Shown: one piece after another, positions 55,754-64,000 of the stretch
How the letters are laid out: each line of letters opens with the position of its first letter
How positions within the stretch are numbered: position 1 is the first letter of the stretch
Assembly: GCA_014529385.2 (NCBI GenBank)
Contig: CM043963.1
Coordinates: 101,040,912-101,104,911 of the forward strand
Reading direction: 5' to 3'
DNA length: 64,000 bases
DNA from: Adiantum capillus-veneris
Taxonomy: Eukaryota > Streptophyta > Polypodiopsida > Polypodiales > Pteridaceae
Translations under genes and position numbers: made by a program
Notes under the pieces: generated by a model
The model's input: the letters and a program-made list of their open reading frames with translations, nothing else
Databases searched by the model: none
Told to the model about the DNA's origin: nothing

Positions 55754-57003
55754 AGGCCTACAACAACATCAAAGATTCCTATCAACAGGTCCAATTGGAG
55801 AATCAAATAGACAATGGAGAATCAAACAGACAATTGGAGAATCAAACAGACAATGGAGTCTTCACAATCAAAGAAGAACATCCCAACCAACACGAATGCA
55901 AATTCAAAGAAGATAAAATAGGTATGGCAAAAGAAAACTTCAATGCCAGCTTGGTCCTTCACTAATCCTCTTTTTGAGGATTCAAGCTTACTTTTACCTG
56001 AAGAAATGTTTGTAGTAAGCACAAGAATGTAAAAAGTCAAGTCGCCACAAAAACACTCTTTGGCATAGTCAGAGTCGGGTTGCTGAGCCATAAAATGAGC
56101 AAAGCATTAGTCCCAAAGCTTCAAGTCATATTAAACTCTGTGCTAAGAGTTGTAGTTATTAGGCTTATGCTCAAGCTAGAAGAGTTGAGCATATCTAAAG
56201 TCATGTTGCTCATGTTGGATGAGGTGAGCATAAAAGTCGAAGTCTCTTAACTTACAATTGGTGGAGTGTCATAGAGTCCAACACTCACTCACAATGCACA
56301 GTAAGATGAGAGCAAATATCCTCGTCAACGAAAACCATTCTTAAAGGGGTGCTAGCTTGCAAAGCCATGTCAAATGCTTTTATAGCTGCACCATCTTTTT
56401 GAAGAACCCCTCAAAATCTAACTTGCACTGCATATTGTTTTTCATGCATTTCTGTGTATGCATAAATAGGATGTTCCATCATCGGACATATGCATTAGAC
56501 ACTCTTTTTTGCTTCCACCTATGCACCCTGAGTGGACTACAATAGGCAAACCAATGTTCCATCATGGTACCCTCTCATATTTGCTGCCTTTTTAATTCCA
56601 TATCTATCAGCAGATAATCCCTTGAGTACTTTATTAATATTTTCCATGCTAATAAGTACTCCAATAATGCGTATATCCCAAAGGCACTTTTTTCCCACTG
56701 GGTTTTTCCCCTTTGGTCATCCAGGTATTAGACCCTAATTTAGAACCTCATCATTCTACTTCCCCTTGTACATACTTTTCATAAATAAACAACAGCCTCA
56801 TCATTATGCTATTACAATGGACAAATGCAACATCATCTCTCAAATCAGACATATTTGAATCAATGAAGATGATGCAACAAATTGAACCTCATCAACAAAC
56901 TCAATGACAAATGAAGACAATCAGCCCATCAACAACCAATCAAAACCTTCCCTTGCCTCCACATAAACTTTTCAACAGTGCCTGAGGACGGGTACTAAAA
57001 TTG
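55754..57003. other. Element 2 3' non-coding region
   Basis: A 20-bp unit GAGAATCAAACAGACAATGG is repeated three times at 55,797-55,857. The rest holds no supported gene. CCTGAGGACGGGTACTAAAA at 56,981-57,000 resembles the common 3' end of plant Gypsy elements before the polypurine tract. Confidence 0.6.
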
Positions 57004-57014
57004 GAAGGGGGGAA
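57004..57014 (+). other. Element 2 polypurine tract
   Basis: GAAGGGGGGAA directly before the TG of the 3' LTR. Confidence 0.85.
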
Positions 57015-57321
57015 TGTTAACTGAGTCAACGTCAGTTCACAAAAGCTGCTAAGATCGAAGACGTATGAATGCACATCGAGGATTAATCCAAAGAAATAGT
57101 AAAGATTGGAGTTACACATTTTTCACGTTTTCCTAAAATGGTCACGTATTGTAAAATCTCGAATTATTTCAAGCCATTGTAATATCTTAATGTGTTACAG
57201 GACCAATGGGAGTTCTAAACTGTAAAGAATAGGTCAATTACTGTGTCTAGGTAGTAGATTCAATAAGTGGTGGAGCCCTAAAGGCCTTGGGTGCCCGAAC
57301 ATTGCATATTTTTACCCTACA

Positions 57322-57330
57322 TATATAAGG
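57322..57330 (+). promoter_or_regulatory. Element 2 LTR TATA box
   Basis: TATATAAGG in ACATATATAAGGCAGTG. Present only in the 3' LTR because the 5' LTR is truncated. Confidence 0.6.
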
Positions 57331-57754
57331 CAGTGTGTAAAAGAAATTAGGATTCTCAAGTCATTGGTTGAGAGCACTCTTTGGTGAGAGTTCTTGAGGT
57401 GTGGCTATGGAGTCCTTGAGATTCTCCTTGCTCATGAGACTTAATTAACACTAATCAATGATTCATTCTCTCTCACTATGCCTCTTTCTTACCTCTTATG
57501 ATTGCCTATAATTCTTAGATTAAATAGATCTTAACTAAGTAGTGGTTAATCCCTCTCTAATCTTGTGTGATTGTCCCCTTTTGCTTGTGTGTGCATGTAG
57601 GTCGATTGGAGTGTGGTGCTCGATAGATCTATGTGTGTGTGCTTGCAATTAGTGTGTCGCATGATAGGATTAATGTTGTGTGTGTCTTGCAATCGTAGTG
57701 TGTGTGATTGGGTTGATTAGAGGTGAAGAGAAGTGGATATGGAGATTGCCTTTC

Positions 57755-57762
57755 ATTGTGGC
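57755..57762. repeat. hAT target-site duplication ATTGTGGC (left)
   Basis: Identical to 60,660-60,667; 8 bp is the hAT size. Removing one copy and the hAT restores continuity with the 5' LTR sequence. Confidence 0.95.
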
Positions 57763-58046
57763 CAAGGATTTAATATTTAAGTAATTAGGTCAAATTTTGT
57801 GTGATCACAAGGTCTTATTGACACATTTACATGATCACAGTAAACATGATCACACAGAACCCGGTTAATGGTGACCTGCAAACCCAAAAAATTCCCGCCG
57901 GGCTTTTCAGCATCCCCGGCGGGCCCGCTAGGGTTTATCATTTTCCTTGCGGGCCCACCGGGGATACTGAAAAGCCCAACGGGCTGTCAGTGTTATATAT
58001 ACGCGGGCCCAATCGGGCCTGTTGGGTGTATTAGCGTCTTGCTTTC

Positions 58047-58048
<2 letters not shown>

Positions 58049-58132
<84 letters not shown>
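58049..58132. repeat. (GA)n microsatellite in the hAT element
   Basis: Uninterrupted AG dinucleotides over 84 bp. Confidence 0.97.
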
Positions 58133-58136
<4 letters not shown>

Positions 58137-58339
58137 CAACCACCTTTGCAGGTATGTCAAGAGGAGAGAGGAGAGAGGGAGGACTCGTGTGGGAACGTGC
58201 TCTGCGTCGCGCGGCAGCAACAGAGTACATGACCACACGATCCGGGTATGTGTTGTGTGTGTGTATACGTTGTGTGGTCGCGTGTCTTACAACTCAATGG
58301 GAGTGTGTGTATAAGCTGTTCTACGGAATAGTGCTTATC

Positions 58340-58730
58340 ACGGGGGTATCACCTCGGTGACGCGGGGAAGATGGTGTCCTTGTGGTAAGTATTGGCTTAC
58401 TGTCTGGGTACTACGTTGATAACACGGTGAATCTAGTATCCTTATGGTAAGTCAACTTCCCTTCCCCTTTCCCAGAAAACATATGGGCATCAATCGGTAA
58501 CGCGGCTATATGATGTTCGTATGTAGGACATTGTTTTTCCTTAGATTTAGGCGGCACTCGGTCGGTAACGCGGCTATTAGAGTGTCGTTTGTTAGAAGCA
58601 TATGTTTTTGCATAAATGTGGCGTTTAGGTCGTTAACCCGGCCGTACGTACGTCATATAATTTGTATGTACATGTGCAGTTAGTTTTTTAAGTATTAAGT
58701 ATATGAAATACTTGGTCGGTAACGCGGCTG
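58340..58730. repeat. Degenerate array of GGTCGGTAACGCGGCT
   Basis: The word or a close variant occurs near 58,353, 58,495, 58,560, 58,628 and 58,713, at irregular spacing of about 65-140 bp, each followed by AT-rich sequence with TATG-type short inverted repeats. Confidence 0.65.
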
Positions 58731-58881
58731 TGAAGAATATTTCATATACAAAATGTATGAATTGTTGGATTTTGTTGTTTTTAACTGTCCATTTGAAATT
58801 ACATACTAGCTAATCATATTCGAAAGAATACTTTATTCATCAATCATCGCTATTTTAAATGTTCCATTTATATAGAATACT

Positions 58882-59230
58882 TTATTCATCGATCATCGCT
58901 ATTATTTTGGCGAACCATGTGGTTTCTTCGCTAGTGTTCCAATCTTTAAGCACCAAGTTCAAGTTGTGCGTATTACAACCATTAGAAAAAATGTATGGAA
59001 AGCACTTCTTTATTAATTTACTGGCATTTTTATAATTCTTTGCGTTGTCCATGACAACTTGAATGACATGTTCATCACCAATTTCTTTAATTACATTAAT
59101 CAAGACCTCAGAAATGTATTCTCCACTTTTAATTGCACCAAAACTATCAATCGCCTTTATAAGCATGTCTCCCCTTGGACAAACCAGCATTACATTGATG
59201 ATCGGTCTTCTCTAAACATTTTACAATTTG
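58882..59230 (-). pseudogene. hAT transposase fragment (DUF659 region)
   Basis: Minus-strand frame 59,190-58,882 contains PRGDMLIKAIDSFGAIKSGEY, VIQVVMDNAKNYKNASKLI and GCNTHNLNLVLKD. DUF659/hAT transposases have the same order (PRGTMFLKSIDAS, VVTDNASNY, CAAHCLDLMLED). The DNA of VVMDNAKNY is the second catalytic Asp position by family knowledge. The rest of the transposase (BED finger, C-terminal dimerisation domain) is not seen, so the copy is internally deleted or decayed. Confidence 0.85.
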
Positions 59231-60300
59231 GCAAACGCTTCTCTCAATTTTTTTTTAGCGCTACCCAAAAAATGATCCCTAATACGTGGTGCATCGCCAT
59301 ATTTTGTTGTGTGACAAAATTTACATTACCACTCCATATATCGGCCGCATATGTTGTGAGCATAATCCCACTCTTTGCCAGGAGCTTTTTTATTCTTTGG
59401 CTTCTTCGTACCACTTGTGCCCACGTTTTGCTCCATTGCTTTTAAATTAAAATTGAAGAGAAAAGAACAAGATATTTAGTTTTGAAAACATTTTTTTTAT
59501 TTTCAATATATATTTTAATTTAAAAACCATTCAATACGAAACTAACCATGATGCACAATACGAGATTTTCAATGCACGCTAGTCAATCCACATATCGATC
59601 ACCTATATTGTGAGCAACCATACGTGTACATTGCAATGTAGTCTATACATGGCATAATAACTATAACAATGCTATGAATATCTCTATGCAATTATTATTA
59701 TAATGATTATTTATACGTCCACTTTGATTTGCAAACAATAAGACACATCTAATTTCATTTGCTACAAAAAAACAAAAGAAAGCAATAAAATATATGATTG
59801 GTCATTTCATGCACTAATAATCTATCGTAATACATAATGCACTCTCTGTATAAACCAATGTATAAACTAACGCAAATAAATCTTCAATATAATCACCCAA
59901 TTGGGGACTACTTGTACCCGGTGAAGGATTGTAGCCCACCCATGCAACCAATTCAATATATAAAAGCTATTTTAACCCAATCAAGGATTATAGCTCTTAT
60001 ATTGTAAATTAACTCAAATGCAAGACTTCAAGGATCTTTATATTCCCGGTACACTAGTAGAGGACATCCGACCCTTGACTATCGACTCGTCATTTATATA
60101 TGCTCATCTTCTAAAAGCAATTACAGCCCTTATTTGGACCAATGGCTTCTTCGCAATGAGCATGATTCTCCAAGTTTTCAGCTATTTTGGTTTCGTACCT
60201 TTATGTCGGTAAACGAATTAATTTTTTTTAGAAGTGGTTACCGAATTAAGAATCACGTTCGGCCCAAAAAAAGGACATGTGACTCTGTAACCTGAGGTCA
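59231..60300. other. hAT interior without supported coding sequence
   Basis: AT-rich; possible further decayed transposase sequence on the minus strand up to about 59,445 but no clear motif. Nothing else is recognised. Confidence 0.5.
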
Positions 60301-60659
60301 AATCACAAGGAGATGACAATACCCGGCACTCGGATACACTCCCCAAGGATTTGCCTAGCTAAAAGACCGGGGTTAGCACACTATTTACTATATATAATTA
60401 CTCTCGCCGGCATTTTTCATTTTCCCGACGGGCCCGCCGGGCTACTCCATTTACCCGGTGGGCCCGCCGGAAAAATGAAGAATCCCGACGAGACCCGCAG
60501 GGAAAATGAAAAAGCCCGGAGGGCTAACCGGCTCTTTAGGTTTTTGCAGGTCAAAATCAAGGTCACATTAACAATTAACGTGATCACAATTTTTTTGTTT
60601 GTAAATACTAGAGTTATTTACGTAATCACCCAATCGTGATTACGTTAATGAAATCCCTG

Positions 60660-60667
60660 ATTGTGGC
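60660..60667. repeat. hAT target-site duplication ATTGTGGC (right)
   Basis: Matches 57,755-57,762. Confidence 0.95.
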
Positions 60668-60835
60668 TTAGCTCCTCCATAGGCCAAGAAGCTCACTCCT
60701 AGAGTTAACCATTTGTGTTGCCATGATTAGCTCACTAACCGTGTGAGTGTTTCCATGCCCTAGCCGGGTATAAGCTCATCCCTCCGGATTGATAATTTTG
60801 TCGGTCAAGCTATTGCAATGATGGGACCCCCAACA
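60668..60835 (+). repeat. Element 2 3' LTR, second part
   Basis: TTAGCTCCTCCATAGGCC...GATGGGACCCCCAACA, nearly identical to 49,379-49,548. The following CACAC array obscures the right target duplication. Confidence 0.85.
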
Positions 60836-60836
60836 C

Positions 60837-60871
<35 letters not shown>

Positions 60872-61008
60872 CACACACACACGAGGAGAAGAAGGAGAGC
60901 CAGTATGCTCCTTCCCTCTCCTCTCTCTCATGTTCCCTTCCCCTCTTTCTCTCTCTCTCCCTCTCTCTCTCTCTCTTTGTCTCTCTCACACACACACATT
61001 GTGTCTTT

Positions 61009-61047
<39 letters not shown>

Positions 61048-61060
61048 CACATGCATAAGC

Positions 61061-61104
<44 letters not shown>

Positions 61105-61171
61105 CATAAACAAAGAATGCATACACACACACATTGAGAGAAAGAGAGAGAGAGAGAATGAGAGATAAAGT

Positions 61172-61204
<33 letters not shown>
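60836..61204. repeat. Compound microsatellite field
   Basis: (CA)n 60,836-60,882; CT-rich 60,912-60,985; (CA)n about 60,986-61,000; (GA)n 61,012-61,044; (CA)n 61,064-61,102; GA-rich 61,134-61,204. CT and GA blocks are inverted and could fold. All ORFs here are repeat translations. Confidence 0.95.
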
Positions 61205-61207
<3 letters not shown>

Positions 61208-61745
61208 AAAGTAGAGAAAATATGAAATAAAATGCTATATTAAGATTTATGGTTATGTTAGATTTAAAATTACATTTAATTAAAATTAGGCTAGATTAAG
61301 ATCTAAGATTAAGTTAGACTACATTTAACTTAATTTAAAATTTATGATAAATTTAAAATTAGGTTAGACTTAAGATTATGTTAAGATTAGATTATATTAC
61401 ATTTAGATTTATGTTTATGTTGAGTTTAAGATTAGGTTAGATTTAAAATCAAGACAAGATTTAAAATTAGCTAGCTAGGTTATATTTAAGTTAGATTACA
61501 TTTAGGTTTAAGATTTAAGATTGGATAAGATTTAGGTTTATGTTGAGTTTAAGATTAGATTAGATTTAAATTTAAGATTAAGACAAGATTTAAGATTAAC
61601 TAGATTAGATTTAGATTTAAGTTAGATTACATTTAGGTTTAGGTTAGATTTAAGATTAGATTAGATTTAGGTTTATTTTGAGTTCAAGATTAGATTAGAT
61701 CTAAATTTATGCTCGATTTAAGATTAGATTAGATTTATGTTAGAT
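61205..61745. repeat. TTAGATT/TTTAAGATT-rich minisatellite
   Basis: Built from 6-8-bp words (TTAGATT, TTTAAGATTA, TTTAGGTT). A longer unit with TATGTTGAGTTTAAGATTAG recurs at about 61,414, 61,536 and 61,672, period about 120-136 bp. No TTTAGGG telomere repeat array is present. Confidence 0.85.
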
Positions 61746-61943
61746 TTTGATGCATGTCAATAAAGGCTTTGCCCAAAGAGCAAACACTATTTACACACAA
61801 TATGTATATTCCCATAAAATTTTGACACCTATTAACTCACACACTAACCATATTCAATTAGCCGCGAATCACCATATGTTAAATTATTTTTATATTAAAG
61901 TCTACCTTCGGGATTACGAAAAAAGATTAGAGTTAGGCGAACG

Positions 61944-62510
61944 GTGATCCCTCTCTTCCTCTCTATAGATGCGACCTTAAGTTGGAAAGCTTTCAACGGC
62001 ATGATACTCAGATTGGAGGCCAACATGGAATATGCTAAGTTCACGCGTCACAGGAGAGAGGGCTTGCCGTACTCCGTCGACATCAACGACTACATCATCT
62101 TATTTGATGAAGGCAAGAAGGTGATCTTGCGCATGCGTGGTCTTTGCTCTCAGGTGTTTAGACACTACATCCTAAACACCTGGAGTGAAGTGCCAAGTGG
62201 ATTAAAAGACAGAGTCATCAGCATGCTGCATGGCGCTTTTCTCGTGTCAAGTCGGGATGAGCGCTTCAATGAAGACCTGATGAAGGTTCGAATGCGCGAA
62301 TACTACAAGCACAAGCATTTTGAAGTACAAAAAGTAATAAAGCATGTGGAATAGACCAGATTGGCTGGTCAAAGAAGATTGGAAGAATGTGAAGCGAGCA
62401 ACGCACGAGAATCCTGACAAGTGGAAGCAACAAAAGGAGGCAGCCAAAGCGCGAGTAGAGACAGGGAGATCGCACCACTTGGGGAACAGTGGGTGGGCAT
62501 CATTTGAGGC
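61944..62510 (+). pseudogene. En/Spm-type plant transposase (Transposase_24-like) fragment
   Basis: Frame 61,944-62,354 (LYILNTWSEVPSGLKDRV-type region: YILNTWSEVPSGLKDRVIS) runs, with a short overlap, into frame 62,344-62,550 with RPDWLVKEDWKNVKRA and SHHLGNSGWASF. Plant Ptta/En/Spm transposase domains show a W-x-x-VP...L...I segment followed by P-x-W...W...and H-x-x-GS-x-SF. Here the last motif is HHLGNSGWASF. It is a C-terminal fragment with a frameshift. It could also come from a CACTA-derived host protein. Confidence 0.5.
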
Positions 62511-62559
62511 TGATTTTGTAACTATTTTTGCATTGCTCTTTAGGTTTTGATGAACGACC

Positions 62560-63160
62560 ATGTGATCCTATCATAAGATTTATCCAAATCCAACTATAGC
62601 AAACTACACTCTTGTTTAGTGAAAGTTTCATATCAATGCCGACCATTGCGGCTAGTAGCTATCATAGATTGACCTTCCCTTTATAAATCCATGCTAGTGG
62701 GGAGTGATAACTTTATCTAGGAGGGGAGAGATCTTGAGGGCCATGCTTTTGGCAATAATAATAGCCCCATGGCCATTGAAGTCATAGTAATGGGGCACCA
62801 ATGTTTAGGTTGGGAGAAACATATTTGTTTGGGGATAGGTTTGATGCGGGGGGTTCACTATGTGTAAAACTACCATATCACGTGCGTTCAAGACATGTTT
62901 GTAAAACCCCTTATCTGTGAATTTTGTTAAGAATATAATGTACCCTTTACTTTTAAAATCTGTAATTTTTTTTCAAATTTTAAAAAATAATGCCCTTCTG
63001 CATATATATTTCTATAAGTTTCAAGAACTTTAAATACCCTTCTGTTTAACTCACGTGATAGGTTATATTTTTATTAGGTGACCTCCCTAAGAGGTTTGAT
63101 GAGGCCCCTTTTAATGCTTGATGGGAGTTCTTAATGACTCAAGAAATCCCATGGTTAGCC
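62560..63160. other. Gene-free stretch
   Basis: Nothing recognised. Confidence 0.45.
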
Positions 63161-63162
63161 AA

Positions 63163-64000
63163 TCACGTGATCGGGGACTTAAGATCATCCCAAAATTCTT
63201 TGAAAAACTTGGTAGTCAGAACGTCCCACCTAGGGGACTTCTCTTTACCTAGAGCTTGTAACTCTTTAGAGCATTCTTCCTTAGTAAACACCCTCTTCAA
63301 GAGGTTGGTTTCTGAGAGGGAAACTATTTTTTTAACACTTTCAAGAAGAGTAGCTCTTGCTTTATCCACCTCCAAGGAATGTGACTCAAGTTGGCCTATA
63401 AATAGTTGTAAGTGATCAAACATCAATTGAGCTAGTTCATCTGGGTCCATGATAACATTTCCTCCCCCATTGGTGAGCGAGTGGACAAGGCCCCAATTTC
63501 TCTTGACTTTGAGGGCCGTAAAAAAGTGATCTTGATTCGCCTCCTTCGATTGGAGGAAGATTTCTCTAGATAATATTCTCGTCTTCCTCGCCTCCCTATT
63601 CAAACCTAGCTTCTAGCCACTTTTTATGATGAGCTTCAGAAGCCAACCCTTCATGTCTTTTGACAGTTAAAAATTCCACTTCAATAGTGAGATATTTTAG
63701 CCACTCCTTGTAGTATTTATTCCTTCTAGGACCTGTAGTTTTGATTGATTTTTGAATATTCTTGGCAAAGATATCCCAATCTCTAGGACTTTGCCAAATC
63801 CACATCTTTACAAAGCTTGTTCATAGCTTTCAAGGCCAGGCTTTTGAAGAGAGGCCCGGGGGATTCACTCTATATACAAAACAAGACGCCACTTGCGAGC
63901 GAACAACTTTAATAAAACCCCTCTATACGACTCATATTAGGGAATATGACCTCCCTTTCTACGTTTATACGACAATCAATGAAGAAAAATATCATACCCC
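63163..64000 (-). pseudogene. LINE ORF2 fragment, region between endonuclease and RT
   Basis: Minus-strand frames 63,805-63,596 and 63,603-63,163 (shifted relative to each other) give KNIQKSIKTTGPRRNKYYKEWL, then EREIFLQ-type SREIFLQSKEANQDHFFTALK, NGGGNVIMDPDELAQLMFDH, FTKEECSKELQALGKEKSP and TKFFKEFWDDL. This is the pre-RT region of plant L1 LINEs, where the last block is usually LG--KAPGPDGFT-EFYK-FWD. The catalytic RT is not present (the fragment stops at about 63,163); upstream parts run to the window edge. Confidence 0.75.

Larger units (their letters stand above)
57015..57762 (+). repeat. Element 2 3' LTR, first part
   Basis: Starts TGTTAACTGAGTC. Continues at 60,668-60,835 after the hAT insertion; together about 916 bp. 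Confidence 0.85.
57763..60659 (-). mobile_element. hAT-superfamily DNA transposon nested in element 2 LTR
   Basis: 2,897 bp between perfect 8-bp duplications. Terminal inverted repeats begin CAAGGATTT and (other end) CAGGGATTT, fitting the hAT YARNG start. Subterminal regions on both ends carry several GCGGGCCC / GGGCCCGC words (57,915-58,020 and 60,425-60,470). Contains an internal (GA)n array, a GGTCGGTAACGCGGCT array and a minus-strand transposase fragment. Confidence 0.92.
49206..60835 (+). mobile_element. Element 2: non-autonomous LTR retrotransposon
   Basis: The 5' LTR (truncated) and 3' LTR share about 340 bp ending in ATGGGACCCCCAACA. A tRNA-Asp-like primer site (TGGCGCCGCTGCCGAGGA, 49,551-49,568) follows the 5' LTR, and a polypurine tract (GAAGGGGGGAA, 57,004-57,014) precedes the TG of the 3' LTR at 57,015. 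Internal coding remnants include a CCHC knuckle and retropepsin-like domains but no RT, RNase H or integrase. The element would have depended on another element for movement. The 3' LTR is split by a hAT transposon. The loss of the 5' LTR's front part removes its promoter. Confidence 0.85.

Noticed and set aside
61205..61745. Interstitial telomere repeat
   Set aside because: The words are TTAGATT and TTTAAGATT; no array of TTTAGGG, TTAGGG or TTTTAGGG is present.

Overview
The window is nuclear DNA of a land plant. It is intron-poor, AT-rich and packed with transposable elements and microsatellites. The only gene that looks intact and host-encoded is a plant-type CC-class glutaredoxin (CCMC active site, C-terminal ALWL) at 6.8-7.3 kb. 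The repeat content (Ty3/Gypsy LTR elements primed by tRNA-Asp, plant LINE remnants, hAT, a Helentron-like rolling-circle element, abundant GA/CT and GT arrays) would fit a large fern-like or other seed-free plant genome. The sequence alone does not fix the species.

Layout. 1-0.94 kb: diverged LTR related to element 1. 1.08-2.39 kb: fold-back satellite made of AAGTGCTT/AAGCACTT words. 2.65-4.83 kb: decayed minus-strand gene for a transposase-like RNase H-fold protein. 4.9-5.3 kb: microsatellites. 6.81-7.34 kb: glutaredoxin. 7.3-18.2 kb: gene-poor DNA with a LINE remnant (9.7-10.7 kb), a cluster of (TG)n(AG)n arrays (11.6-12.06 kb), a 157-bp minisatellite (12.57-13.2 kb) and a DUF3444-like gene fragment (15.9-16.2 kb). 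About 18.2-26.0 kb: a broken Helentron-like element coding, in order, a zinc-ribbon RPA-like region, an unknown ORF, a DUF6570-like region, an HUH Rep, a PIF1-type helicase and an EEP endonuclease. 26-29 kb: repeats, a second LINE remnant and a tRNA-derived SINE.

29,192-48,739 is a structurally complete 19.5-kb Ty3/Gypsy element on the minus strand (element 1): TG...CA LTRs of 917 and 921 bp, 5-bp target duplication CTTGT, tRNA-Asp primer site, polypurine tract, gag-PR-RT-RH-IN, a second retropepsin domain after integrase, and a large extra ORF in the env position. Its two non-coding leaders, before gag and before the extra ORF, carry the same 18-bp palindrome at matched distances from the two start codons. 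Coding capacity is broken by in-frame stops and frameshifts.

49,206-60,835 is a second LTR element on the plus strand (element 2). It has a truncated 5' LTR, a tRNA-Asp-like primer site, a gag-like zinc knuckle, a repeated Y-x-D-x-x-G-x-x-Y module and two retropepsin-like domains without the catalytic triad, but no RT or integrase, so it is non-autonomous. Its 3' LTR is split by a 2.9-kb hAT transposon (57,763-60,659) with a perfect 8-bp target duplication. The last 3 kb hold compound microsatellites, a TTAGATT-rich minisatellite, an En/Spm-type transposase-like fragment and the 5' part of a LINE ORF2.

The most novel points are in the two LTR elements: duplicated palindrome-bearing leaders, a second protease placed after integrase, a duplicated integrase zinc-binding domain, the undescribed env-position protein, and the repeated module shared by the leader proteins of both elements.
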